DNA of 64,000 nt from Glandiceps talaboti (taxonomy: Eukaryota; Hemichordata; Enteropneusta; Spengelidae). The translations under genes and the position numbers were made by a program. Below are positions 22,766 through 36,499 of the stretch, in pieces (positions within the stretch are counted from its first letter, which is position 1; every line of letters starts with the position of its first letter). The notes beneath the pieces are model-generated. The model did no database searches. It saw only the letters and a list, made by a program, of their open reading frames with translations, and had not been told where the DNA came from. The DNA is taken from positions 3,021,611-3,085,610 of the forward strand of contig NC_135571.1 in NCBI RefSeq assembly GCF_964340395.1. The letters are read 5' to 3'.

Positions 22766-23189
22766 CACACACACTGAATCTTCAAATTTATAAAACGTCA
22801 AACTGATCATTTCATTAATTTAAAAGAGAACCGTACTTCGTTTTGTATATGTACATAATTGCTTGTTATAAATATACCATTTTTCTAACATCTTTGTAGC
22901 TATGTTTTTGTAGACAGACATTTTCATATGTATTTGTTAAGGAGGCCAAAACAGTATTTGAGAAATATTGAAAAATACGTTTGGAATTTGCTCAATTGTC
23001 AATCATAATAATGTATATTACTAGTACTCTGATGACTTAAAAATCATCTTATGAATTAAGAGGATAATTATGATTATTGTATGATATTTTATGAATAAAT
23101 TACAAATTTAGAAATTGTAATATTTAAACATTAGATGTTGAGTGTGTTGTCATCTTTGCCACATCACTAGTACATATGAATATATTAAT

Positions 23190-23355
23190 TAGTGTACATG
23201 TGTGTATGTATGTGTATATGTGTATGTATCTATGTGTGTAAGTATGTGTATATGTATGTATATATGTATGTATGTATGTGTGTGTTTATGTGTGTGTATG
23301 TATGTGTGTGTGTATGTATGTATGTATGTATGTATGTATGTATGTGTATATGCAT
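23190..23355 (+). repeat. (GTAT)n / (GTGT)n microsatellite
   Basis: About 160 bp of GTATGTATGTGTG variants, ending in a pure GTAT block. Confidence 0.95.
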
Positions 23356-23900
23356 ATAATTAACAAACTAATTTAACAAACACATAAATTAAAAGTGGAT
23401 GTTCTCAACAAAACTCAAGTCAGAGGGTTTCTAAATGTTCTGACAAGTTTCTGCCCTGATAACTGAGCACCATTAAAGTCAGTTAATGAGAAACCAGAAA
23501 TAAATCTAATTAACATATAATTAATATTCATGAATCTGATATGCATGAATGTATATAATGTGTATACATAAATCTGATTTAACCAAAGAGGGGCCATATT
23601 TATGCAAATTACATTGTGCCCACTAGTTTCACAGGGGCCAGCGAGCATGTAATCGATTGATCGATTTATTGATTGATATATTATTGGTTGAATGATTGAT
23701 CGATTGAATGATCAATTTTTATGGTGCAATATCACTTATTTTGTGTGTGATATTGATCAATTGACTTGTTTATTTTTTGGGGTTATATAAAAAAATTTCT
23801 TCTTCCCCTGGCTACTTTTCTCGCTTTCAGCTGTATATAATTCTCTCTTTATTGACAAAATAAAGACACCTTGTCCATTCTTTTCCTCTTATCTAAATTA

Positions 23901-24128
23901 AAACACCCCTAATCTTATAATTGGTGAGAAATCAGTTACATTAACAGTTTGCTTTATCTCTTATCTTCTGGGAGATTATCACACTCATTTATGCATAAAC
24001 TAGTACAAAAGAAAGCCCTATTTCCTACTAGTGTGTGCATGATTGACTGTCCGGTGTGATAATCTCCCAGAAGATTAGACATAAAGCAAATTTTCGCGTT
24101 AACTGATCCATGCTAATTAGGGGTGTTA
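23901..24128. mobile_element. Foldback element with 80-bp arms
   Basis: AACACCCCTAAT...AGTTTGCTTTATCTCTTATC then TTCTGGGAGATTATCACAC at the left pairs with GTGTGATAATCTCCCAGAAG ... ATTAGGGGTGTT at the right. The unpaired centre is about 65 bp. Confidence 0.85.
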
Positions 24129-24944
24129 TAACATCACTTTATTTCATGGCCTTTGCAATAAAGACCGAATGACGGCCATTTGTTGTAAAAAAAAAAAATT
24201 CAAAATATGAATGCGAAACTTGAAACGTTTGCGATTATATCTTTGACTTGATCTGGGTGATGTGTGCAAAATATAGGATTTGAACTAGTTACTAGATGTC
24301 CTTTGTGAATTCAAACTCATTTCATGTACACGTTAACTGGTACCAGGAAGTCTAAGGGTAGCTCTCAAGGAGAATTCTTCTCCTGTCCCTGATGGCAAGA
24401 CATCAGAAATTTAATTTTCCTTCACATTATGCAAATTAGCCTTCATAATCACGCCATGCTGATAACTTCACATCACATCACAACCAATTTATCTTTGTAT
24501 TGTAATTCTACAAAGAGGTCAAACTTTGTGTAGTTTCTCAAGCCCGTTGCTAGGGAACAAAAGAAAAAAATCATGTTTCGGGTTAAGGAAAGGTGTGGGT
24601 TCCCATTTGTTTTGTGTGAAGGAGTTTCGTGAACATTCTGAAAGACATGGACTTTCATACACATGCACACTATATTCACGATGAACCGATTATTCAGATA
24701 TTCTGTTTCAGTTCTCAAACCTGCACTAGAAACTGGAACGGGTTTTGAAACTATTTTGGTACATATAAAGATTTCATTGTATGCCAGTAAAACTTACTTT
24801 GGGACGTTTCAATCCGTCTACAACGAACCTTGATCACGCTATCATATTGAATTATTGCCTTATTGATTCTTAAAACCAATGAACAATATGTTCTCCATTG
24901 ATTTTATTGTAATTCTGTACAATAGCATGCAATATGTCCAATCA

Positions 24945-25145
24945 AATAGATTTTGGGTCCGCACCTAAAAATCAGCACCCCAATGAATCACGATTCCAAC
25001 TTACTACAATACTATTTATAGGTAAAATAGACCTCTAATAAACAGGCATAATGTCTAATCATTGATATTTCAACAATTTTCGGTGAACATATTGTTGGTT
25101 GTCTGATTGAAAAAATAATATTCCAGTTAAAACTAGTGTACCTTT
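24945..25145. repeat. Dispersed repeat family 8, copy A
   Basis: It matches 46,632-46,800 in the same orientation: GGTCCGCACCTAAAAATCA(G)C, CGATT.C.ACTTAC, CTAATCAT.GATATTT, TTTCGGTGAACATATTGT. No coding signal. Confidence 0.7.
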
Positions 25146-25259
25146 GAAGAATGAGATTTTTGATAAAATAGCACTTTAATGATATTGAAGTTTTGCCTGT
25201 GTCACATGTACAGTGTATTAAACACTCGTGCCTCTTTCAAGAAATTCTAGGAACATTTG

Positions 25260-25900
25260 AGTTAAAATCTTGTATTACGGATTACAAAGATTACAGTAAA
25301 ATCCTTTGAAAACAAGATTTCGTGAATATATCGGTTTTACAAACCCATGGAGGGCCAGCTGGAGATCGTATTACTAAAATATTCCATTATATTTTTAAAG
25401 ATTACCTTAAGAAACAAGGTTTCGTGAACTAGTTTATTCTTTTTGTGTGTCAAACTCGTGGAGGGTCAGGAGATCGTAATCCACGTAATACGGATTTACA
25501 AAGATTTACTCTAAAATCCTTTAAAATAAGATTTGGTGAAGTTTTTGTTGAGTGTATTGTCTGGGTGGCAGTATTACAAAGTCGTGAGGAATAAGGAGAT
25601 AGTATTAAAATCTTGTATTACGGATGTACTATTCGTCAAAAACAAGGTTTGATGAACTTCTTGTTATATTATTTGAGAGTATCAATACAAAATATTTATG
25701 GAAGTATAATCTCCCAAGAAAGTAATGAATTGAGAGTTAATGTAAAACTCTCGAATTTACAGAGGTTACACAAAATCCTTCAACAAAAAGGTTTAGTGAA
25801 TTTCCTGTTTTATCATTTGTGTACCTGTGTCAGGTATAGATTTAATAATCCTGGAAGTATACTCTTCCGAGATAAGTGGATAATGTTATAATCTCGTATA
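25260..25900 (+). repeat. Diverged tandem repeat of about 120 bp, five copies
   Basis: Blocks such as TTGTATTACGGAT, ACAAAGATTTAC...AAAATCCTTT, AA(C)AAGATTT.GTGAA and GGAG(A)TCGTA recur near 25,270, 25,390, 25,480, 25,610 and 25,750. The 92-codon frame at 25,613-25,891 lies inside and is most likely chance. Confidence 0.65.
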
Positions 25901-26244
25901 TATAATTTAACAACGATTTTTTATTACTAATATCGCTTTCTTCACATGACTGAACTTGGTTTAGCTTTATGCCTTACATTTTTAATGAATGTTAATATAT
26001 ACGAATACCATTAGGCCAAAATAAAAAATAAAAAAACTGTGCTTCAGATAACCCGACCCTATTTTAAGCCCTGGATCCTAAACATTTTTCTTTGCATGCA
26101 AAAAGGTAAAATGGGGACAATTATTTCTATGTCTATTTTGATATTCATGTCTTTGCCTCATTTGTGGTCAATTTTTCGTATTACAGAGAGAAATTAGGTC
26201 TTTTTAGACCATAACAGTACAGTCTGCATAACGTGTTCGTCTAC

Positions 26245-26610
26245 TTAAAGCCTAAAAAATGTGTGGTTCCGGTTAGTGCCAATTTTAGAATATATGGGGT
26301 AGGTAGATTTTTAATTTTATTTCATTATATATATTTTTTTCATGTGTGAGTGTCTAATTGAGGTTTTCCATTGTTTTCCAAATGGTCTCTGTTGTTTAAT
26401 TTTTCCTATCAGATGTACAGCCATTATAGATTGGAAGAATAGGTTTATATTGTCTTTTAAATTTGATGTCAGTTAACGCATCCACTATTTCTCGTGAGAC
26501 TTCACACAATTTTCACGATTTTATTTTTTTTTCTCGAATAAGTGAAAAAAGGTTAGGGTCGGCAGTTAAAAGCTAGGTGGGGGTAACCGGAACCAAACAT
26601 TTAGGCCTAA
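26245..26610. mobile_element. MITE-like element, family 4, copy B
   Basis: It starts AGCCTAAAAAATGTGTGGTT and ends GGTAACCGGAACCAAACATT then TAGGCCTA, inverted relative to each other. It is the reverse-orientation partner of 5,046-5,448, sharing GTTTTCCATTGTTTTCCAAA and CAGCCATTATAGATTGGAAG. A half copy may precede it (26,012-26,120). Confidence 0.75.
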
Positions 26611-26619
26611 CTTGTAATT

Positions 26620-29600
26620 ATATCATCATTTTACTTCTTTTACACCTCTTCAAATTTTCTTGGAAGTATTGTGACCGACGAGTAATTTTTAAAAATTTAA
26701 AGTAAAATAAAATAAAATATTAACCTACCTACTCTATTTTCTGAAGTCATGTTATCGGAAACAAACATTTTCTTTTTGCCTAATCAAATTTAGGTAGCGG
26801 CAATTCTGTGCACTGAGAGAACTGAAGAAGTCATCTTTCATGAAAAGGTAGAGGCTCTATTCTTTGGTAGTCGATTTTTTAATTATTGATGGATTCCTAT
26901 GAAATATGTCTAGCAAATCTAAGATAAGGATTGAGGAGGTCGCCCACAATCGAGGTGCCACAAAAGGACTATTTAGTCTACTATTTATCCAAATAAAGCG
27001 TCAAGCCAACGGGGGAACTGATTAGGATTAATTAATTAGAAATGGAAGTAATTAGTAATGAAGTTAAGTGTTCTTTATGGTAAAATGAAGTAGTAAACAA
27101 TTTTGTAACATATAGCTGATGTACAACTTTCTCTGATGGCGAAACGAACAGATGCGTGTGCAATTGATACTTGAAAATAATTCCGGCTTTGATATGAATA
27201 ATTAATTGTGAGGTAACATCCGAGTTGTTTGGACAGAGATGGTGACGTATTTCTTGTTGCAAGATTTCTCAGTATGAAATAATACATCTACTTATTCAAT
27301 AGAGATACTGGTCATGCCACACGCAAGCCAAGTTGAATGCGTTCGAACAAAAAATATAGCATTTATACCCTGGCCGTTCGACGTCATGTCACGACAACAT
27401 AAGCTGACATCTACTTCCTTCCTTCTGTAATGGGGGACTACGAAAGTTCTTGGGTTCATTTCGGGGAGGGGGGCATGAAATGTTTTGAGAGTGCGAAGGG
27501 GGGAGGGTTTGCAAATAATTGCAAATAATTTCTCCCAAGCCCCCCACCCCAACCCTCCGTCGCCGCCCTAAATTCTGGCCCCAGCCTAAATATTGTATTT
27601 TCGGTCGTGTATTCTGATATCGCACTTGTTAAAGTTTCATTTCGAGGAGTGAAGGGAACTTTCATCTAAAACTGAGCTCGAAGCCTTTCAAATCGGCCCT
27701 AGATCGCATGTGATATTCTTAGGTACATAAAGTCGCTAAGTCGGGACCAGCTCTGGAAGTAAGCATTCGCCTAAATGCACTGGCATCTATGATTTATAAG
27801 TACTAGAACATGGTGAGGGAGTTTATAGTCTGGTTTACACACTTGGGAAGCAAACTTGCGAAAGATATTCAGACGTCGAATCTCTAAGGACTCTAAGTTC
27901 AGTGATTCCTTATAGGTACTAAAAGGATAAATGATTATGAAAGCTCTCTTTTGAATGCTTTCTATCTGAGATTGTGTGATATTTTGCGATGAATGCTACC
28001 AACTTCGTGCGACGTGATACACCATAATAGATCCACTAAATAGTGAATATTCCTATCTTTAAATCTACCATAAGACTCGCCTACAGAATAAACTAAGAGT
28101 CTCTTAAGTTTTCAGTCTAATCAAAGCTGAAGTCTCTGTTTCCATGGAGACATTACAATCCTACATGTTCCATCTTCTTTAATACTTTGGGTGAAACCTC
28201 CTGGCTATCGCTTGTAGGTGGCGGAGTGGTTAATCTACTGTCTCCTTGCACTACTGCCGTTGGGGTCAAGACCTAGCCTCGATTTGATGAAATTTGTGAT
28301 TGTGTCTTCTTTGACATCCCTATGTGAAGTCATGTCATTGCGTGGTCTAAGTATCGAACAGGCTTGAAATAATCCGATGGGGAGCGACTGAAAAAGTCAT
28401 TTTAAGGATTGCATAGCCGCTAAGTTGAATATTGTATATGTAAATATACTTTGCGACCCCTTGTTTATCAAAATAGCAGTGATCGACATCATCTTCAAAT
28501 CTACCATATACCTCCCTTGACACTCTGGTTTCCCCCAGTCTTAAAGGACCCATGATGGGGTGGGTCTAACTGGACTTCTTGAAAACAAGCACTGAATGAT
28601 ATGCTCATATCTTGATCAATAAGACATGTTTTCCAGGAATTAATAAAATTTTCGTCTTCATTTCTTACCGTGGAAACATAGGTGGAGCTCATTTTATCTT
28701 ACAATAGCTGTATATCTCTATGCTTAGGGGACGATGTAGGGTTAGTTAATGTCACTGTTCTGAGTCCCCTAGGCATAAAGCAATGCATCTAAGTTGAAAT
28801 CAGCCTCGCCTTTGTTCCCTTTGAGAGTGACTTTTCATCTCCAATACTTGTGATCGTGCCCAGCATCTTGTGCAATTACTCGGTATGCATGTATGAATGA
28901 CTGATTAAAGTTTCCACTTATACCGCATTGCAGGTTATTTTTCACTTTCTCTCCCCCTGCTTGATACGATCATTCAGAAACCTATACATTCTACACTTTA
29001 AGATAAATTAGTGCAATTTCTTATACATTTAGTCTAGATGAAATAAACCATTTAAACGAATTGCAACTCGATGAAGACACACAGGCGCCACTGTTATGAT
29101 CTCTGTATTTGGTGTATCTGCATGATGCCATTGGTGGCACTTTATAGTTCATATCCTTCAGACAAAATGTTGCAAGAAACTGTAGTCGTTCAATCTTGTT
29201 ATCTTAAAGTGCAGCATGTGCACTTTCTTATAGGTTTCTACGTAGTGGTATCAAATAGACGGAGGTAACAGTAATCTGCATTGCACTGTACGACTCAAGA
29301 GTATTAAAAGCTTTTACAAAGGCGACATCATGTGAAAAAAACCTCGCTGTAAGTCTAAGTGAACCAGACAAAATAAAGGACTGCTTTAAATTGAGCCTCT
29401 AAGCAAAACTGAGTACACGTAGTTTTTATATCAGACCGCTGGCTCCGTCAAGACAAAATGTTGGTCTCTCTTCTGTTGTTGAAAATGCAACCTTCGATGT
29501 ATGCACTGCAGTGATGTGAACCTTGCATTCAGTTTTGCTGTTGTACAATTGTCCAGCGGGTTCATCGATTAGCTTCTGTGGAGTTCTTAAATATACCTAC

Positions 29601-29934
29601 AGCAAGTTGAGTTTGTGTAATACCGAATATTAATACTAGCAACATTGGTTCTTTTTTAGAATAAAGCGTAGATGCATTATTTATGGGGCAGTACACTTGT
29701 CTCATAACTTCAAGTTTACCGTTCTATTTCAGTGGTCATTTTTAGCAATGATTTCGTGCCATCTGTCTTAAAAAATGTGACACATGCCGATTTCAACTAA
29801 ACCTCGCACAAATGTCAGATACTGCAGTCAACTGGAGACTGAATGTTGAGAGCGTCAGGCCTCTGTTGTTGAGCTGAATATCAGCTAACTTGGCTGAAAA
29901 ACCTAGCATTTTAAATCTGTCATTAATTTATCTA
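26620..29934. other. Gene-free stretch
   Basis: No supportable gene. A block near 27,315-27,390 (GCAAGCCAAGTTGAATGCGT, GCATTTATACCCTGGCCGTT) belongs to the family 5 sequence seen at 42.4, 60.9 and 62.4 kb. A C- and G-rich patch lies at 27,460-27,580. The short frames are unrelated to any family I know. Confidence 0.4.
28213..28285 (+). mobile_element. Possible tRNA-like SINE head
   Basis: GGTGGCGGAGTGGTTAA resembles a tRNA-Ser/Leu A box, and 40 bases on GTTGGGGTCAAGACC resembles a B box. The cloverleaf is not clean and no tail was found, so it is a SINE fragment or coincidence. Confidence 0.35.
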
Positions 29935-29935
29935 T

Positions 29936-29972
<37 letters not shown>

Positions 29973-30088
29973 CTGTTAGTTGTTTGTATGTATGTATGTA
30001 TGTCTGTTTGTTTGCCTCTGTCTATCTGTATGTTTGTTTGTATGTATGTATGTATGTATGTATGTATGTATGTATGTATGTATGTATG
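29935..30088 (+). repeat. (TTAG)n followed by (GTAT)n
   Basis: About nine TTAG units, then mixed GTTTGTCTG and a GTAT block. It is not a telomere repeat (which would be TTAGG or TTAGGG). Confidence 0.93.
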
Positions 30089-30310
30089 TGGACATGATGA
30101 TTTTAATGGCTGCAATTGTTTATTTTCTAACTGATAATCAACATTTCAACTTCACTAATTCTACATCCCCACTGTGCATGGCACGTATGTAATTGTTTCT
30201 TTTGCATTAGAAGTTGTCTGAGGGGGTTAATAAATGTCATGTTGCATGAGTGAACCACCAAGCCTACATCATTTTAGCTGTATCACCTTCGGCCTACTTT
30301 GAAATTGAAA
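30089..30310. repeat. Dispersed repeat family 6, copy B
   Basis: Same orientation as 3,990-4,190; shares GATGATTTTAATGGCTGC, ATGTAATTGTTTCTTTTGC, ATTAGAAGTTGTCTGAGG and CACCAAGCCTA. The (GTAT)n tract abuts its left end. Confidence 0.75.
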
Positions 30311-30789
30311 TTGCCTTTCTTATTCTTATTCTTCTTCTTCAAAGGTCAGGCACATATTCTACGAGCATTCTGTCATCAATAAATCAATGACATAGCTTAG
30401 ACATTTATATTACCACCATTTCATGAAATGAAAATTCCTCCTTAAGCCCTATTCCAATTTCAAAGTGTCCGTTGTTAAATGTTACATTTTGGTCTTTGAT
30501 ATTGGATATGACGCACAAAAGTCTACTGACTTATACAGCTAAGTTACTATATTATTCTATGACGTGAAAGAAACCTTATAGGTGTACAGATTGGGCATCA
30601 ATATATATTTTATCATGAAAAAGAACAAAAATTACGCATTACCTAGTGCTTCATCACACTTTGTCACGACTCACTAATGTATGCAATGTAAATTTGGAAG
30701 GAATGGGTAGAATGTATTACTTTTCTTTTTTACCAGCTTCTTCATACTCTGTTCATAATAATATGATTCCAAACTGAGCAGGAACAAAT

Positions 30790-31245
30790 TGTCGTCAGGA
30801 TTGACAAATATCTTACTAACATTGCTACAGTTTATCGTCTGACTAATACGCCAAACATTATTGTCTGGTTCAACAAATCTCTTACTGATATCGCTACAAT
30901 TTATCGTCTGCCTAGTCGAAATCTTACTAACATTGCTACATTTTATCGTCTGGCTAGTCGAAATCTTACTAACATTGCTACATTTTATCGTCTGGCTAGT
31001 CGAAATCTTACTAACATTGCTACATTTTATCGTCTGGCTAGTCGAAATCTTACTAACATTGCTACATTTTATCGTCTGACTCAACAAACATCTTACTAAC
31101 ATTGGTGCGCTAAGATTTAACAATAGTAGTGAGATATTTGTTGAGCCAGACGATAAAATGTTGCAATATTTTGTAAGATTTTTGTTGCGCCTAGCCTGAC
31201 GATAAAATGTTTGACTAAGTAAGACTTTTGTCGAACTAGACGACA
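30790..31245. repeat. 43-bp minisatellite foldback family, locus 1
   Basis: Direct units of 42 bp (ATTGCTACATTTTATCGTCT, GGCTAGTCGAAATCTTACTA, ac) occupy 30,800-31,100, four of them nearly identical. Inverted copies (GCCAGACGATAAAATGTTGC) lie at 31,140-31,245. Because the unit is a multiple of three, a 190-codon frame with KCSNVSKIS repeats runs through it; I regard that as an artefact. Confidence 0.92.
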
Positions 31246-32849
31246 TTTGTTTTTACTCTCAATTTTCATTTTGAAATGAAATTTAAACTTACTCGTTGCT
31301 CAGTGTACTTCGTGAATGTTTGGATGTACAGGAAGGTCACTCTGTGTTCATGTTATCTTTGGGACTTGATGAACAATATATATCCCAGTTGCAGTTAGAG
31401 CAGGTTTTATTACTTGCCAGGTTCTTCAAATTGATGTCAATTATTACACTCACTATGTTAATGTTCGGAATACAGGTAATACATTATATTCATATACACC
31501 TCACTGTGAAACTGATATAAAGACTAAGCACGCCGCAAACATCTTTCTATTTAAATCTTCAACAATCATATGAAACTTAAAACCTACTGAGTGCAGTTTT
31601 AGATTTCACGATATGACGTTACATACTTACCTTTCATAGTAATAGTTTCAGTTTTGATGTCATTTAATTCAAAACTGTATTTATACAGCTATTTGACAAA
31701 GTTATGTGATCTGACTGATGTACACGATATATTTAATCTGCAATGCGATAGCTATGACGTCACGTGAACAATGACGTGACAACCTCGGTAGAAGGCAACT
31801 GAACTTTCAGCTATAAGACTATTAAAGATAGATCATCCGGGCAGGAGGAACAATATTTGCGAATCTCCACAGTTTTCTTTATATTTTTCTGCTTCTTCTT
31901 CTTTTTCCTAATTTACTCAATAAAGACGATAATATATACAACTGCTGACATCATACCGTAGACAAAAGGAACCTATTACAAACAAGAAAAGTAAACAAAT
32001 GAATTGGATTAATAACTCTTTGCTCAGCATATTGGAACAGCAGAGATTTGTATTACATTCCATAAGAACAGTTTTATGGTTCTTTATGTGTCCATGAAAT
32101 ACCAGGGGAACTGAAAACTTTTGTGAACGTGAACTATTATGTAGAGTGGCCATAAAATTGTTCTTATAAACTGATGGAACAGGTCTCTGCTGTTCCAACC
32201 TACTGTGGCTTGAGTTATTAATGCAATTCAGTTGTTTACTTTCCCTGTTTGTAACAGGTTCCGTTCGTCCACAGTCTGGTGTCTGCAGTTGTTGACTAGT
32301 GTGTTTATTTCTCTTCATCCCCACTGTAAATACTCACTATAATGCTGTTTTATAGATGAAGTCCTCCTTCATTCATAAAAGACGCATGGCGAAAGTGTAT
32401 AGAGGGGTTTAAGACCATTAGTGAATTAGCAGATAGCTCAGATGAAGTAGTGAATATAAAACCCACTAAGTCATTTATAATACAATGTATTGTCTTTAAT
32501 GAGTAGTAAAAATATAAAAAATATATAAGGGATCATTCAGTAATTACAAGGGGGCAGGGGGGATTACGCTCGGACTATTGCATAAATGTGACCCGCCCCT
32601 ACTCCGCCGTGTTAAAAAGTGGCAATCCCCCAACTTTCTTTCTCTAAAACATGACCCTACCCATTCGAAAAATGGGTTAAATGCTATCAGACATGTAAAG
32701 GACACGAGTCCTAACCGGAATGGCAGCAGTGGGATTTTGAACCGGTTGCAGTGATGGGATGACAAATAAAATATTATATTAGGTAATATCGTGGGTTCTA
32801 AAAGTAACCCTCCCCAGAGCCGATTTGTAAAAGGTTACCCCTCCCTTGC

Positions 32850-32868
32850 CTCTCTGTCTGTCTCTGTT

Positions 32869-32932
<64 letters not shown>
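32850..32932 (+). repeat. (TCTG)n and (TC)n microsatellite
   Basis: TCTGTCTG units followed by about 30 bp of pure TC. Confidence 0.95.
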
Positions 32933-32935
<3 letters not shown>

Positions 32936-35900
32936 CACAAAACACTACAGAATTTCCATATTGTAGTATAAAGTGTATTTGAACCACATAAAAACAAACG
33001 ATATATAAGAAACATTAGAAATCCAACTTCAAAACACTCTTTCGAAAATCACAATCTAATCAACATTATTACAGCTATAGACATTTCTACTGTTACAGTA
33101 TGGAAATTTCTGTCTTCCGTGCCCATCATGAGTGTTTCCACAGTGATTAATATTGTACATAATTACCCTGCGTAGATAATGTAAAATGTCACGTTCCAGG
33201 TAAAAATGGACACGTGTCAAATACAAACATATAAAACGCCGACAAATAGATAAAGGTAACTATGCTTGATCGACGATAAGTGGAGTACTTTTTCTTTCAA
33301 AGTACTACATTTTAAGCGTCATAACCCTTCAGCAAAATATGACACCTTCGCTTACGTGTACTTTTGTATATGTAGCTACCAGAAAGTGTTCATGCAAGGC
33401 TCTAACGCTTGTCACATGTTTATGTTCACTGGCTCTGTTTGATACAACCACGCGTGCTGACATATAGACATCAAATGTAGACATCAAAACATTGGCGCCA
33501 GAGTGTCTGCCTCTAGTTGTAGTATGTTTATTCATTTAGACAAAATGTAGCAGGAAATTTTAACTTGCTATCTTGTAGTGTAAAATATACAGATTCTAAC
33601 AGGGTTCCGCATGGTTTTATCAGACAAAGCCAGTGAACACTAACTTGAAACGGGCAGTAAAATAGTCTTAGGATTTTGAGCTACGTAAAATCGAATTTGA
33701 AATTATTGATGAGTAATTTTATCATGCGAGAATGCTCTTTCAGAAGAGCTATTTCCATGAATTAGTCTATCTAGATATACAAACCATATCGTATTGCTGT
33801 TAGACAAGATGGAGCTGCGTGGTCAAAACTCATTTGAAACACAACCCTCATATTAAAGACGACATGGAGTACAATGTCGAGAGTCTGGTTTGAACTCCGG
33901 TTACAAAATAAAATGATGGTACACACATCTGGATGCATGAAATGTACTATTTGCGGTTGAATCGAGTCTTTGTTACCCATTAATCTTTGCGATAATTCTA
34001 CTGTCATGGAGGGGGGGGGTCGCACAGGAGGATGGGGAATCAAGACAAGTTTATTTCGTAAGTAAAATATCTAAAGTGAATACCTTACATCTTAACACGA
34101 AACGGTACACTTTCTATTTTCACGAGCCATGATATTTGTACCGCTTTTGTGGAACGAGCTATACAGTTGCCGAAAAGCGAACGACACTTCATGGTAAAGG
34201 CGGCCTTACTTAATTTTGCGTTTCTTATGACCCAACCAACCCTACGTTTCTTCATTCTGTCGTCTTTTTAAAAAAATTAAGACCCTCTACGGCAGAATAA
34301 GAAAAAATCACAACGTCAGTGATCGTCAAATGGCAACCCCGTGAATGCGTATCGAGCGAAAGTGATCACTTAATTGGTGAAATTCGAGAAATTCAACAAA
34401 ACACGTGGTTCTAAGATTACTTCTGACTTTAATTGTCATTTCTGTCATTCAGACTGTTAAACTACAATTGTGAATGTTCATCTTACCACATCGTCGTAAA
34501 GCACATGCCTCTTTACGGCACCGACCTGTTCGTCATGTACGTCACGTGACGTTCCGTCAGCAGAAATGTGTGCTCTGGCCTTCCAGAATGATCTTATCAG
34601 AGAAGGACTCAATGTTGCTTAGCAACCCTTTTCTTTCAATTGGCCACTGGCTTAATTTCTCAAATGGCAACTGGAACATTTGCATTCTTCAACATCGAAC
34701 ATTCATTGACATTTTGAATGACGTCATCAACTACAAAAATATGACAATAAAACGACACTTCATTCCTAACCTACGTATGAAAATTCACTTAGTCATCAAG
34801 TTACGCATTCAATGAAGGAAATAAATGGAGTCGGAAAAAGTCGTTCCCATGGAAACGCTGTTTTATGCTGATGACCACGTGTAGGATATTTCAAAGATAC
34901 TGATTTTTTTTTCAAAAATGATGACTGTCAGGTATATGTTATTTGAAAGATGGTGCATTTTCAAAAATCAAAAACATAAAATCTGCTACCCACGTTTGAT
35001 ATACATCTTTATCTTATCAGCAATGTTACTTCGCGCCCTGGAGGTTCTCAAAACAGAGCTCTGCAACTGAAATAATATAATCTAGGATACAATACAATGG
35101 CATCGTGATTGTAAATAAAGGCTGATACCGGTACCAAGATGCATTGCGCGTCTCTCCATTAAAATTACTCTCTGTCATTGATGGTGTTTTGTCTTTGTTC
35201 TATAAAATCACTCATAATCAAAAAGGTCAACATGTCTTAAAAACACTATATAATTTGATTACCACTGTTTGTGATTAGGCCTAACAAAAAATGATTGGTT
35301 CAAAATTGTAATATATATACTTGTTGGTACATTTTTATCCATAAATAGAACCTTTGTAATTTTTTTATTCGTAATCGTACTTTTGGTACATATCATTCAA
35401 CTGTAATTCTTTTGCTTAAAATGTTAAGACATGCTGATTATCTCGAAAGTTATAAAATAAGGAACATAGGAAACATCCAAGCATACACATCAGAGTGAAT
35501 TGTGGGTAACATATTGTATATCATTCTACCCAATAATTTGTTTGTTTTTTATTAACTTTGGTGATCCTGACATGGAAAGGTTTCTAACAGAAATGAAAAG
35601 AACTAACCCATACCTGACTTAACCTCCCACGTCCCACTATATAGTCACATCATGTTTCGCATTCACACCGAGAAAGACGGGTACACGTTTAACGTACTCA
35701 CATGACTGCACGTTTTTGAAGTATACGTCAGCGAGGTTTACCCATTACCTTGTTAGACCACGGGGCAAATAAAAAAAAATAATGCTTGTGTGACGTTGTG
35801 TAAGACAAACGTACGTTGGGGAAGTCCTTACAACGAGGTGAACGTACACATATTCTAAAAATAAAGGTTACACCAATTAAATACTTTGTTTACTGTCATT

Positions 35901-36480
35901 GAAATTCCCTAGAACCTACCAGGCAGACAGGCAAAAAAACACAATGTTAGCATATCATGTAAAATTCACTTTTCTGTTGATTCATTTTCTGTCTGTACCT
36001 AAATTACTACACGGGTGAAACATAAATGTCAAAGTCCAAAATTTGATTGTCTTTTTCTTTCTTTTTTTAAAGTATATAGATATATGTATAGTTATTCTGA
36101 ACATATTTGAACGGTCTTTCTAATCACAAGAGTATGAAATATGACCTTGCGCAAAAAGAAACGTGTTTTTTTTTTCTAAATATACCGACGAATCTACCCG
36201 CACGTAAACGCCAAACGAAGAAATTTAACTGATGGCGCCAAACTTCGAAGTCCAACATGAACGTCCTTAAATAGTTACTAAATTTTAAAGAGAGTTTTTT
36301 ATAAGTCACATGTATTTTCATCTTCAACTACTATTTTTGTTACGACAATCTCACTACAGACGATGACAAAAGAAACACAGTAAAATGATACATTGCATCA
36401 TGTTATGAACCCGTTTCAACATCACTCCCCACCCCGAACATCAGGCTGGACAAAGCAAATTTACGCGGGAAGCCAGTAGA
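32933..36480. other. Gene-free stretch
   Basis: No supportable gene. The longest frame (34,474-34,815, plus, 113 codons) has no recognisable domain and no splice context. G-run at 34,010-34,019. 33,460-33,600 shows weak likeness to 29,150-29,260 (GACAAAATGT.GCA(A)GAAA). Confidence 0.4.
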
Positions 36481-36499
36481 GCACGTAGAAACAAATCGT

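Noticed and set aside
24480-24552. Minus-strand exon ATGLRNYTKFDLFVELQYKD after a strong pyrimidine-rich acceptor
   Set aside because: Only about 25 codons, no donor or neighbouring exon, and no family recognised; too short to support.
29938-29972. (TTAG)n as a telomere-like interstitial repeat
   Set aside because: The unit is four bases, not TTAGG or TTAGGG, and it merges with ordinary (GTAT)n.
30674-31246. 190-codon minus-strand frame with repeated KCSNVSKIS units, looking like a repeat protein
   Set aside because: It is produced by a 42-bp minisatellite (a multiple of three), the same family occurs out of frame at three other loci, and no signal peptide, domain or splice context was seen.
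34474-34815. 113-codon plus-strand frame as a gene
   Set aside because: No recognisable domain, no splice signals, and no repeat or conservation evidence; compatible with chance in 64 kb.
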